From: Anisus vortex
Taxonomy: Eukaryota; Mollusca; Gastropoda; Planorbidae
Length of the DNA: 64,000 nt
Direction: 5' to 3'
Assembly: GCA_949126835.1 (NCBI GenBank)
Contig: OX421497.1
Coordinates: 21,349,409-21,413,408 of the forward strand
Below are positions 12,465 to 24,724 of this stretch, one piece after another. Every line of letters begins with the position of its first letter. Position 1 is the first letter of the stretch. A program made the position numbers and the translations under genes. A model generated the notes under the pieces. That model was not told the origin of the DNA, did no database searches, and was given only the letters and a program-made list of their open reading frames with translations.

Positions 12465-13085
12465 TCAATTCAATTCAATTTTATTCAGTCAATGCGTTTT
12501 ACATCGAAAATATGTGATGTTGAATGTGACATCTACAAAAAAGAAAATTACATTACAATAATAGTAAGACACAACAATGAAAATTAATGAAAAAAAAAAC
12601 TATTATAACAATGTACATTATGATAATATACAGAATATAAGGAAAATTATTACAATTATGATCTTATAAGACGCTTCTGTCTTGTATTATTGAACAGTTT
12701 AACTGCTTGCGGATAACAGCTGTTAACAAATCTGCTGCTACCTCTAAATGCTTGAAGGCGACGGCCATGTGGAAGAAATTCAAAATAATGTCTCGAGGGG
12801 TGGGATTTATCCTTCATAATGTTAGTCATTTTACCTGTTAAGCGCTCTTGGTATAATGTTTCTAACGACTTAAGGTTAGTGCCAATAATTTTTTCTGCAT
12901 TTTTGACAACTGATTCTAGCTTGTGTAAATTAACTACAGGTAGCCTGTCGAACCAAACTTCAATAGATCTTGTCAGTATGCTTTCAATAATAGCCCTATA
13001 GAAATTAGTCATTATCACTTTATTGACCCCACAGGACTTCAGCTTTCTAAGAAAATACATTCTCTGATTGATTATCAAATGTGAT
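12465..13085 (-). mobile_element. 5'-truncated non-LTR retrotransposon 3' end
   Basis: A 140-residue minus-strand frame (13078-12656) has the typical post-RT region of L2/CR1/Rex-like elements: YFLRKLKSCGVNK, then NFYRAIIESILT, and later a run of basic residues to LIRS. It ends near 12465 in TTGAATTGAATTG-type repeats, a usual LINE tail. The RT core is absent, so it is a dead 5'-truncated copy. Confidence 0.75.
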
Positions 13086-13574
13086 CAACGGAAAACATGT
13101 TCTCATGGCTCAGACTGTCAAAAAAACTAACAAGCCGGAGTAGATTTAAGAAGGATTTGCTCCACTGTCTGTAACTCCATGTTAGAATTTAAGGTTACAC
13201 TAATGTGCAATCATTTGTGATGAATTTTTGTTTCTTTGTATTTTTTCCCATCTTTTTTTCATGAACTATTTCATTTTATCTGGTAATTGATCATGTGCAA
13301 CCACAATAATCTTGTACTTTGAGATTTTATATTCAAACAATATTCAAAGTTGAAACAAAAGCCACAGACAGCTCTTGTCTTTTTAGTCCTCCAGTTCAAG
13401 TGAGGTAGACTTTCACCAGTTTATAGGACCATTACAAACCTGGATATTGTCTAACCTAGCACAGTATTCAGATCTCAATTTATTTTCCCAACACCAGTTT
13501 ATGCAATAAAATTATTTAAACCTATGCAATTGAAAAACAAACAAACAATGAATTTCTTTTTAAGCCAGGATTAG

Positions 13575-13690
13575 AAAGTGTAAACCATTGAGTTAGTGAT
13601 GCCAACTAAACCATTGAGTTAGTGATGCCAACTAAACCATCTTATTCCAGGCTTAAAGTGATGCCAACTAAACCATCTTATTCCAGGCTT
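13575..13690. repeat. short overlapping tandem duplication
   Basis: GTGATGCCAACTAAACCAT occurs three times, alternating with CATTGAGTTA and CTTATTCCAGGCTTAA. Looks like local slippage. Confidence 0.8.
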
Positions 13691-13959
13691 AACTGTGATC
13701 ATGTGATAATGATTTGATCCACACTTTAACCCAATGGATATTTTTGAATCATTTAGTGAAACACTTACGATAGTTGAAATTTAAATCTTGACTTTAAAGC
13801 TCAATAAAGTGGATAGTTAGTTTTTCTCTCGAATTTAAAGCAGGCAATTGCTGTAGATAAAATTACATGTAGTACAACTAGTGCTAGATATAATACATCG
13901 GTTTATGGTAGATTTGATACATTTTACATAAGGACTGCTGGATTTTTATTTCTTCGCTT

Positions 13960-15500
13960 TTGTACCAGAACTTACTAAAACAAATTTGTAAGCAATATGA
14001 AATTTTGACAATTTAATTTTTATCAATAGTAATGATCTTTGAGATTATATATGCATTAAATGTGGATGGTTATGTTAATTTTAAACATGGAATGGTTATG
14101 TTAATTTTAAACATGGAATGGTTATGTATAGGATACCTGCAATCTGGATGGTCATGCTAACTATACATTTTCAGTATGGATGATTATGTATACTTACAGT
14201 GTGGATGGTAGTGTAAATTTTAAATGCTGATGGCTCTGTTTGTTTACAATGTGAATGTTTTTTTGTACCGGTAATTTAAATGTGGATTGGCTTTGTTAAC
14301 ATCTTTAATTGTTATAACCTGTTGCAACTGCAGTAAAAATCATGTGCCTTTTTGTATGATATATTTGTATTTCTTAAAAGCCAACTTGAAATGATTTGAA
14401 TCAATACAATTATTTTTTAACAATATATTTTTTTCCTGTTTTTTTTTTTTAAATTAGATTAATTGTATGTTTTAGTTTTAGTACAGACCCATGGAATTCA
14501 CAAAACATACGAAGTCATAAAATAGCTATAGATCTAACATTTATTACAACAGAAAACTCAACACATTACAATTGTAACATAAATACCATTGATGAGAATT
14601 CTAAATTTACAAAAAATTATGGAAAGAAGGTTAAAAAGTAAAAAACATTTAACATTAAATTACTATTGTGTACTATTACAACACAATACTGTTAATCTAA
14701 CATGCTCAAAAAGACAGTAGCAAAATTCTTTCTTTTCTTGATTCATTATTCAAATGCAAGGACCATCTACTGGTTAATTCTTGTTCTTCCCATTACCTTT
14801 TTGGGGCATAAAATGGGTTGCCTAAACTAGTGGAAAAAAAAGAAGAAAAAAGTGACATAATTAAAAAGAACACTTATTGAAATGCAAGCTTAAAACACAA
14901 ACTATAGATAAGACTAGGACTCAACAATCTTCTTTATATTCTTTGCAATGGTATTATAGTTTCATTTTTTTTATCAGATTAAATAGTTTAGCACATTTCA
15001 TCTGGGTATGGTGGCCACATAGCAGAGCATTCCACTGGCGTATAGAATATCTAGACATATGTATGACACCAACAGAAAAGAAGTAATTGGCCTAAAAAAG
15101 ATTTGAGTTTGCACTAAATAAAAATTGTTTATCTTGGTTCTTAATATATTTTTTGCACAAACAAAATGCATTTAGATTACAGAGGTTTTTCACTTAAGTC
15201 ATTATAAATAACAATCAATGTAGGCCTATTTTAAACGTTCTCTCACTCCTAATTTACGTAAAAAAATATGTAAATAACTAGAAGTACCAGTACCTTTCTC
15301 AGATCATTAGGTGAATCAAGTTTTTTTTTATAAAGTTTCTTTGGCCTCAAAGATTGTGCTGTAACAATAACACACTTGAGCCCGAGAGAGTAGATCAGGA
15401 CTTAATAAGGCTGGTTCTTGGTAAGTGCACTGAGTTTTGATAATATTATTTTATGTATAAAAATGTTTAAAATACAATTTGTAAAAAAAAAAAATAACAC
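13960..15500. repeat. segmental duplication copy A (non-coding)
   Basis: Collinear with 38919-40450. Shared anchors include AGTAATGATCTTTGAG (14028 and 38986), a degenerate ladder of TGGATGGTTATG units, CAATTGTTATAA, and CACTTGAGC followed by an AG-rich stretch (15373 and 40182). A third, shorter copy is at 36590-36830. No open frame is conserved between copies. Confidence 0.7.
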
Positions 15501-15689
15501 ATTTGAATGTTTATTTTTTAAATTTTGGAATTTGCTTTACAAAGCAACAACAAAAACACAAACATGATTTTAGTTATAGGGTCTACCATAAACCATTGTA
15601 ATGCTCTTCTTTTATTTACTTACTAAATGAAATTTATTCAAGTCAAATAAAAAAATCTGAATTAACTGCCCTTACCCATTTATATGTGT

Positions 15690-15965
15690 TGGACTCGGTG
15701 GCCAGTCGGAAGTGCGTTCAGCTGGCATACCAAAGGTCCTGAGTTTGAATCCTGGTGAAGGCTATATTATTTGTTCCTGGCTCTTGTGTGTGTCCATGAG
15801 TCTACCCATCTCTGATGGATACCTGACTTTATTTGGGGTAAGGGAAAGACGTTTGAGCATTGTGCTGGCCACACAATCTCCTAGTATACCGTGGCCACAA
15901 AAACTGGTGAATGCTGCTTCACCGGCCCCATGGATCAAATTGGTTCGACGGAATAATTTCATTTT
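15690..15965 (+). mobile_element. full-length SINE (family S1)
   Basis: Head with GGTGGCCAGTCGGAAGTGC (A box region) and GAGTTTGAATCCTGG (B box region), followed by the complete family body and a terminal GGTTCGACGGAATAATTTC block. A good reference copy for the family in this window. Confidence 0.85.
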
Positions 15966-16699
15966 TTTACCCATATATATATCGGCTATATAAATAATTG
16001 ATGCAAATAAAATAAATCTAGTATATAGATCTAGTCTCCTAGCTCCGCCTTTAGTCTTGCTGGATGGGTAACAAGAGTATAAACTGTTTGAGTCTGTTGA
16101 ACTATTTTACTTTTTTTTTTAAATAGGGAACATGAATACAATTCTTGACAGAAAGTAGGCCTATATAATCCATTGATTTCTGATATAAATGATGATATTA
16201 TTGGATCCGAAAATGATTCGGGGGAAGGGAGGGGGTGTAGGCTACGCGGAAGCACGCAAGAGGATATACACCAATGTAATGTAATCATAATAATGATAAC
16301 AATAAACGATATCATTAGCAACGATAATAGCAATATATATGAGAATATTGGTTTAATCATAAAATTAATAAGCTTACTGACAACGAATACGCAGTGCAAA
16401 TGTAGGCTACATAAAATATGCGTCATGTGCTATAGCTATATATGATTAAGTAGAGATAATGATAGATAGATAAGTGCATTCTCGCTTCAATCATTCATTC
16501 AGTAGAGGCTATATAATTGCAAGCTAATGTGTACAGGCGATGGCTAAGAGTGGGTTAATCTTTACGAGAGTAGATTATATTCGAAATATTCCTTAATTTC
16601 GTGTGGTGTTAATCTTGACCCAAAACACCACAGTACTATTACAGTAGGCCTATAATATTGGTACCGGGCCCGGGTATATAATTTTAGCTATATATTCGC

Positions 16700-17000
16700 A
16701 TACTTATGGGTTAAAAGGGAAACAATATTGGGAAAATATTGTGAATACATTAGAATCAGATTGGAACAACATTGGGTAATTATTGGCAATGCCATGGATC
16801 GAGATTGGCACAATATTGGATTTAGGTTGTCCCAATGTTGGACTAATATTTACCCAATGTTGATCCTAGATATGTCCAATATTGTCACGATTTTTAGCAA
16901 ATATTGTACCAATTCCGAACCAATATATCGCCATGTATCAAGCTAAAAATTGACCAAATTTTTATACACTATTAATATTGTAGTAATATATTGTACACCA
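16700..17000. repeat. CAATATTG-rich irregular repeat
   Basis: Dense in AATATTG, CAATATTGG and their complements at 10-25 bp spacing, with short palindromes in both halves. No protein frame is likely. It could be the end of a foldback element; no clear termini seen. Confidence 0.4.
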
Positions 17001-17172
17001 GTCAAAAGCGAATATTGTACCAGTATAGCATGTTAGCTAGGATATTGTATGATGTACATTATTAATAAATATAACTAATAAATATAACTAATGATGTAGT
17101 TGAAAAAGCTTTTAATAAGATAAGCGTAAAAGTCGGACCTAGCTGTAATAATAGCTTATTAATCTTTTAATA

Positions 17173-19890
17173 CTTTTAAGATTCATTTAAAAGTCTCCTG
17201 GAATGGGAGCCTGTTTCAGACAGAATTATTAGAGCAAAATTTCTATCAAGATTCCAAAATGTTCACATCGTCATGTGCTATGCTCCCACCAACCTTGCAC
17301 CCGAAGAAGATAAAGTTGCATTCTATGAACGACTTCAAAGTATAGTGGATAGAATACCCAAAAGAGATATACTGATCCTCATGGGAGATATGAATGCTAA
17401 AATAGGAAATGAAAACAAAGGGAGAGAGAAGACAATGGGCATACACGGACTGGGCAACATGAACGAAAATGGAGAGATGTTTGCTAACTTCTGTACATTC
17501 AATGAACTGGTGATCGGAGGCAGCATCTTCCCACACAAAAAATGCCACAAAGCAACGTGGGCCTCACCAGACAACAAAACAGAGAATCAAATAGACCACA
17601 TCGCTATATGCCGTACTTGGAGGAGCACATTACAGGATGTACGAACCAAAAGAGGAGCAGACATTGGATCAGACCACCACCTGGTAGTGGCCTAGCTAAA
17701 AATAAAGTTAGCCAAACAAAGGTCAAAAACAAACAGGAGAACCAAATTCGACCTAGACAAACTCCAGAATTCACAGAGAAAGTGTGAACTACAATTAACC
17801 CTTAAAAACCGATTCTCTGCACTACAACCAGATGATATTGAGGAAGGCATAGACAAAACCTGGGATAACTTCAAAGAAATTATTATAGGAACTTGTAATG
17901 AAGTACTAAGACCTGCCCCAAAAAACAAAAAACATTGGATTAGCGACGAGACATGGCAAAGAATTGAAGACAGGAAACATGCAAAACAAACAGTAAACCA
18001 AGCTAAAACAAGAAAACATAAACAACTAACACAACAAGAGTATCATACAATTTCAAAAGAGGTCTCAAAAATGCTTAGACATGATAAAAGAACATTTTAT
18101 AATAAACTAGCTGAGCAAGCAGAAGAAGCAGCAGGAAAAGGAGACCTAAAACAGTTATATAAAATTACTAAACTCTTGAGTGGCAAGAAAGCTAACTACA
18201 ATGTGCCAGTCCGAGACAAACAAGGTAAACTCCTCTCTTCCATAGATGACCAGCTCAGAAGATGGAAAGAATACTTCCAGGAAGTGCTAAACAGACCAAC
18301 CCCTCTAAATCCACCCGATCTGACCACAGGAGAAACACTGGACATAAATATGGAAGAAATATCCAAAGAAGAAATATGGAAGGCCATCAATCAAATGAAG
18401 ACAGGCAAAGCAGCAGGCATAGACAATATACCACCTGAGGTCCTAAAAGAAGGAGGAGCTGAAATTGTTAACCAACTCCACAATATCTTTAATAAAATTT
18501 GGTCAACCGAAACCCCTCCTGCAGAATGGAAAAAAGGCTTACTGATTAAAATTCCAAAGAATGGGGACCTGTCAAGATGTGATAAATGGCGAGGAATTAC
18601 TCTACTCTCAGTACCAAGCAAGGTCTTCAGCAGAACAATACTCAACAGAATTAAAGAAGCCTGCGATGATCTCCTAAGAGAAGAACAGGCTGGGTTCAGA
18701 AGAGGAAGATCATGCATTGACCAGATAGCAACACTCCGGATCATTATAGAACAATCTATTGAATGGCAATCTCCACTCTATGCCACATTTGTGGACTTTG
18801 AAAAGGCTTTTGATAGCATTAATAGAGAGACAATATGGTCAATCATGATGCACTATGGAATACCTAATAAAATAATAACCATCATCAAAAGTCTCTATGA
18901 AAACTTTACCTGCCAAATAGTACATAATGGTAAGATGTCAGATGAATTCCATGTCACAACTGGAGTCAAGCAAGGATGTCTCCTTTCACCACTTCTGTTC
19001 CTTCTAGTACTAGACTGGGTCACAAAAGAAGCTTATGCTAACTCAGGAAAAGGAATACAATGGACCCTAATGCAAAAACTTGAAGACTTAGAGTTTGCAG
19101 ATGACCTGGCCATTCTGTCCCACAGATTACAGGATATGCAAGAGAAGACCACAGCTTTGAGTGAGACCGGAAAAAGAGTAGGACTCAGTATAAACCATCA
19201 AAAAACCAAAGTGTTGAAAATAAACCACCAACAAGATGGCGACATACAAGTAGAAAACCAAAGCTTAGACCAAGTGAATCACTTTGTATACCTTGGAAGT
19301 GTGGTTAGTGCATCAGGAGGAGCAGACGAGGACATCGAGCGTCGAATAAACCTGGCGCGACAAGCCTTTGCCAATTTGAAACAGGTCTGGAGATCTACAT
19401 ACATCTCTGTGAAAACTAAAGTAAGGATCTTTAACACAAACGTTAAAACGGTCCTACTTTATGGGTCTGAAACATGGCGAACGACAGAGAAAACTAAAAA
19501 TAGACTCCAGACCTTTGTTAACAGATGCCTAAGAAATATACTCAAAATAAAATGGTTCGACAAGGTAGAAAACTCCAAGCTGTGGGAGAGGTGTGGACAA
19601 AGAACAGTAGAACAACAAATCATGGAAAGGAAGTGGAGATGGATTGGACACACCCTCAGGAAAGATAACAGCAACAGAGCTAGACAGGCCTTAGAGTGGA
19701 ATCCCCAGGGTAAACGGCATAGAGGAAGACCCAAGCGAACATGGAGACGAAGCATACTGGATGAAACTGAAAGAACTGGAAAGAGCTGGGAAGAATTGAA
19801 GCGACTAGCAAGAGACCGTGAAGAGTGGCGTGCTTTGACAGAGGCCCTATGTTCCACAAGGAACCCAAAGGACAGATGATGATGATGATG
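17173..19890 (+). mobile_element. 5'-truncated RTE-type non-LTR retrotransposon with 12-bp target duplication
   Basis: Flanked by the perfect direct repeat AATCTTTTAATA at 17161-17172 and 19891-19902. It encodes the C-terminal half of an apurinic-like endonuclease (CYAPTN, ILMGDMNAKIG, DHIAICRTW, GSDHHLVV) and a full reverse transcriptase: TFVDFEKAFDSI, TTGVKQGCLLSPLL, catalytic FADDLAIL near 19090, then a Cys/His-poor thumb and a basic tail ending PKDR. The 3' end is a (GAT)n microsatellite, as in RTE elements. Endonuclease and RT are in the same frame, interrupted by one TAG at 17693-17695. The upstream start is missing. It sits where the transmembrane exon of the inverted receptor paralogue would be expected. 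Confidence 0.9.
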
Positions 19891-20454
19891 AATCTTTTAA
19901 TAGATATAGATGGGGAAAATTCGCGCGGTCTACAATTTCTTTTTTATACGTAATTAAAAGTGTTGGCCTACAGCATCTTTTTTTTTTAGTGAGGATGTAT
20001 AATTTATAAATGAAATCATGAAGTTTCATTTTTAATCATGTGTTTATCAGGCAAAATTCACGACGGGATAACAAAATTTCTCTATAAAAAAATATACGAC
20101 GGGCTGTGCCCGCTGTTTATAAGTAGTTGATGCTTTACTCAACATGAGAACAATTTTAGTATTTTTTTAAAAATAGCAACAATAATTCAAAATCAAATTA
20201 TAAAAGAAAAGTCTTACTTGGCCCTGAAGGTTGACAGGTTATGCTCATGTTTGAACCTAAAGAAAGAAAGACACTGCTTCATGTCACCATATAAGTTATT
20301 AGATTTATCAAGTAAACATCAGTTTGCTGGATTTTCGACGTGGATGACAAAGACATTTAACTTTTGTTCTTCTAGTATTATGATAACGAATACTGAGCAT
20401 GATGCTGTCGCATGAATCAGGGTGTAAGTCTATAAATAAAAAAACTAGAAAAGC

Positions 20455-20965
20455 TTTCCGGCTCTTACGCCAAGGGCGTGACGGTGTCCAGTGGTGCACA
20501 ATGGGGGGGGGGGGGCACACTAATGTTCTGTCTGGGCGACAACCACCCCACCGCACGCCGCTACGGCCGTGCAACTTAGGGTACGGTTTTTCCACCAGTG
20601 GAATTCCTCTCGGATCATTATCGGATGGCTCGCCCGTATACGGTACCTGCAATGTCTTCTGGTAGCACCAAATCCCATACTATATGGGCATTCAGAACCA
20701 TGGCGGGGTTGCTGCGCTTATTTCTTCTTTCTTCTTCCCCACCGGGGCTGCAGACCTTTCGAATGCAAGTGAGAGCGGGACACCCAGAGTCAAAACAAGG
20801 GGCGGATGTTCCCCATGCGTTAGCCCACCGGTGTGCTCTTGAGCAAGCGTACTGGTGGTTTCCACACTTCGCCGCTTTGAGGCACATGGGTACAGAAGTG
20901 ACTAAGAACAACAGTGACTTGCGAACACGCAAACACACAATACAAAAAAGAAAAACTGTATAATC
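20455..20965 (-). repeat. GC-rich dispersed repeat, copy 1
   Basis: Much richer in G+C than its surroundings. Its complement is recognisable at 36960-37500: shared words include GGAATTCC with CATTATCG (about 20600) and TTCGCCGCTTTGAGGC (about 20868). A poly-G run at 20503-20516 is part of it. The open frames on both strands are not similar between copies, so I treat it as a non-coding mobile-element remnant. Confidence 0.6.
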
Positions 20966-22157
20966 ATTGACAATATTATTAACTCGTGCATGGGCAGATC
21001 ACATGTTTTCCCGTAGGCCTATTGATGCTTTAAGTTTCTCTTTCATCCCTTCTCCCGTTTTAACTATAAAAAAAATATTTAAAAAATAAAACAATTAATA
21101 GACTACTTGTCGTACCTTCACACTATTGTAAGATATCTTAACGATTACTTGTATATAGATCTATATTAAAAAAAAAGAACTCTTTGCTTCTCCCTTTCTT
21201 TCTCATTCTTTTCGATGTCACTTTGTCGGGTATAAAAACTCTTAATAATATAATCTAGATGAAAAATATAACTCACATTACCCATTAATCTTCTTGTCTT
21301 CCTCTTCTCCCTTTGTCCATTTTAAATACTTTTCCCAACATATAATAACATACGGATAAAAAGTCTCACTTTCTCATTCATTAGAAGTTTTTCTCTTATT
21401 TTTGAAATACTTTTTTTGTAGGCTACTCTTGGTGGATGTATTGGCCTTACTACAGACACAAACGGTTCACTCTTCCTCTTCTTTTATTACATTATTTTCT
21501 GTGCCTATGTATCTTTCTTATTTCTGTCAATAATTGTGAAGATTATATATCTTAGAAATAGATGGACAAAAATAAATCTAACTCTCGGTTTCCCTTCCAG
21601 CCTTTATTTTCCCCAATATTTAGACGGGCTTGGCAGATAGCATGTAATTATGTAATGTTATAAAAATTAAAGTGTTTAGCCTATCTGTCGCTGTGATTAT
21701 CTGTTCGTATGTTTAAATGTCGTTTAAGTGCCTGCATGTTTAAGTATCGCGTGGTTAGCCTAAGTGCTTGTGTTTAAGTGACGTGAGTTGAAATGTCATG
21801 GAGCCAGTATAATTCAATGTTTTTAGCTGTTTAGACGGTAAAAATCTTGGTAAAAAGACATACTTAATTTATTTTTAATAGAAAGTCAGATTTTCCTAAC
21901 AGTAAATAGGCTAGCCTATAGGTCTACCTACAGTACAAGTTTAAATACAAGTTAAATAATATGTAGGGTTGCATTTGTTCATGAATTGCCTGCATCTTTT
22001 TATTATTCTCATTCATCATCGATTTATTATTTCCAACAATATTTCTCTGTCATTTTCAACGTAACTATGAACTTCTTAAACGCAATAAAGTTATAGTTTT
22101 ATAACATATAAAGACAGTGATTGTTGCTGACTGTTAGAAAGTGACATTATCGTATAT
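20966..22157. other. non-coding AT-rich stretch between paralogue exons
   Basis: Intron of the decayed paralogue. I see no exon, RNA gene or well-bounded element. Confidence 0.45.
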
Positions 22158-22198
22158 ATTACAGACGCTACTTCTATAAAGAAGATTATTGTTTGTTA
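22158..22198 (-). mobile_element. isolated LINE/SINE 3'-tail fragment
   Basis: The complement contains AATAATCTTCTTTATAGAAG followed by AGCGTCTGTAA, the same hairpin tail as the LINE at 24744-24782 and the SINE at 5611-5647. Confidence 0.6.
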
Positions 22199-22689
22199 TC
22201 CTTAAACGTCTTTGCAGTTACGTTACAATGGAAGATGTAAAATAGAAATGTGTAAGATTACGCTAGGTTGCTGCCATCTGACCTCGTCTTACTCCAGACC
22301 AACAGACATTTAAACACGCAATAGATTCATGAACAAACACAAAGTTGCGTGTTTACCTTCAACTTCCAGCCAAAAGCTTTCTGGGAATCGTTTCTCTCCC
22401 AATGTAAGTGTGATGTTAACAAAACTTGATGAAAATAATTTCTTTCCATCAAGTTTCCACAAAAAAAGTGTTGTGTCTTGAAATATATCAGAACCACTGT
22501 CAAACAACAACAACAGAAATTTGCAGTTTTTTTTTAACAGGTCAATTATTTGTTTTCTTATTTTCTTAGTTAATAAAACCAAATTTACATAACAGAAATG
22601 AAAACAAAAGAAATCATAGAAGGCCTAAAGGTTTTTTTTTTTGAACTAAAGAATTGGGATCTATAAATAAATAAAACAGATATTCAAAT

Positions 22690-23480
22690 TGGTTGTTACA
22701 ATTAAAGTATCAAATATATCATAAACTTCATATGTCAGAAAGTTTTTCAAATATGTCATAAACGTCATATGTCATAAAGTATCAAATATGTCATAAAGGT
22801 CATATGTCATAAAGTATCAGATATGCCATAACGTCATATGTCATAAAGTATCAAATATGTCATAAACGTCATATGTCATAAAGTATCAAATATGTCATAA
22901 ACGTCATATGTAATAACGTATCATATATGTCATAAACGTCATATGTCATAAAGTATCGAAATGTCATAAACGTCACATGTCATAAAGTATCAAATATGTC
23001 ATAAACGTCATATGTCATAAGGGTATCAAATATGTCACAAACGTCATATGTCATAAAGTTTTTCAAATATGTTATAAACTTTATATGTAATAAAGTATCA
23101 AGTATGTCATAACGTTATATTTCATAAAGTAACTAATATGTCATAAAGTTCATATGTCATTAAGTATCAAATATGTCATAAACGTCACATGTCATAAAGT
23201 ATCAAATATGTCATAAACGTCATATGTTATAAATTAAAGTATCAAATATGTCATAAACGTCATATGTCATAAAGGTTTTCAAATATGTCATAACGTCATA
23301 TGTTATAAAGTATCAAATATGTCACAAACGTCAAATGTCATAAAGTATCAAATATGTCATAGACGTCATATGTCATACAGTATCAAATATGTCATAAACG
23401 TCATATGTCATAAAGTATAAAATATGTCATAAACGTCATATGTCATACAGTATCAAATATGTCATAAACGTTTTATGAAA
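22690..23480. repeat. 35-bp tandem array (about 22 units)
   Basis: Unit composed of AGTATCAAATATGTCATAAA followed by CGTCATATGTCATAA. Most units retain an ACGTCA word; a few have internal changes or a one-base gain. It lies in the intron upstream (minus sense) of paralogue exon 4. Confidence 0.9.
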
Positions 23481-23584
23481 TTTAATCAGAATCATGGTGA
23501 AACATTGCATAATGAATTAAAAATTATCTTAGAAGAAAACTATTAGATTAAAAAATATTTAGGGAATAATCAAGTTACAAAAAT

Positions 23585-23940
23585 GGGGCATGGTAGATGA
23601 GCGACAGTAAGTTCGACTTGCGTACCGAAGATTTTGGGTTCGAATTTTTCTAAAGGCTAGGATATTTTCCCGGGACTTGAGGGTGTCCCTGAGTCTACCC
23701 TGCTCTGAAGGGTACCTGCTATTGGTGGCTAAAGTAAAAGCGGTCTGGCATTGTGCTGGCCACGGTTCCATGTCACCTAATCTCCAGACACTTAATCCCC
23801 ATTACTTAATTCCCTGGTCACTTAATCACTAGCCACTTAACCTACAGACACCGCTGGCTACACATCCCCTAGTAGGCCGTGGCCACAGGAACTGGTAAAC
23901 GCTGCTTCACCGGCTCTATAATCAGTTTGGTCCGAACTTG
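23585..23940 (+). mobile_element. SINE (family S1) with an 80-bp internal insertion
   Basis: Head with GGTAGATGAGCGACAG and GGGTTCGAATTTTT, then the family body. The body is interrupted after GTGCTGGCCAC (23755-23765) by about 85-90 bp of CACTTAATC-type repeats (to about 23858), then resumes with TGGCTACACATCCCC and ends at GGTCCGAACTTG. Confidence 0.8.
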
Positions 23941-24029
23941 TAAAATTAAATGCTGAGGTTGAAAATACATATTTTTAAAACTTGAAGGAGTCGTATTAAA
24001 AAGGGTGTTTTTTTCTGGTCAGTGAATTT

Positions 24030-24130
24030 AATTGAAATTTGTTTGATCTTGGTTCAAATCTTTTTCTCACTGAATAAGTAAGATGTCCCCTGGGTTCACC
24101 CAGCTCAAGATGAAGATGAGTTTGCTACAA
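24030..24130 (+). mobile_element. old SINE fossil, shared with the intact gene
   Basis: Decayed SINE on the plus strand here, which is antisense to the minus-strand paralogue. It is collinear with 4440-4572, also antisense to its gene. Orthologous position and the shared flank GCTAATAATATGCCAAGCT (minus sense) date it before the duplication. Confidence 0.55.
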
Positions 24131-24724
24131 AAAATATATTAGCTTGGCATATTATTAGCCATGCAATTTCTTAGTGGCAATTTATGAATCCTACTTCACT
24201 AAGACTCTATTCATCAAGTTTTCAATACCTTTTCAAATGAAAGAAAAACTCTGTTAAGGGAAAGGAAATTTGGCATAAAAAACAACTTAAGAATATGAAT
24301 GACAGTACCTGAGACTGTTTTCCTCAAAGCATATCTAGATCTATAATATAATTTTTTTTTTAACCAGACTAATGGGCTAATTGCTGTTTTGCCTATGTGA
24401 CGATGTGTTTACTTATTAGCAAGGAAATTAATAATTAACCTAGCTACTTTGTAAATTCATCCTTTATAAATAAATGCCCTGATTTTAAACGCAAGGCGAA
24501 TAATCATTGGGTCCTTCCAGTCCTTCCCTTTGTTTTTCAACATGTGGCCACCCGGGTTTTATTCTGTTCATCTGCACCTATTGTTTACGCGTTCAGACGC
24601 TAGCGCTGCGAAAATATTGATTAGGTACTAGCAGTCGATTCAGAAAAGGGCTTGTCTTGGCCAGATAAAAGGGAATAGGGAAGGCCCAACGTTGTAAGGG
24701 GTGGTAACTTCACTTGTTTGTTTA

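Noticed and set aside
17246..17548. Minus-strand frames across the RTE endonuclease
   Set aside because: Antisense shadows of the retrotransposon coding frame.
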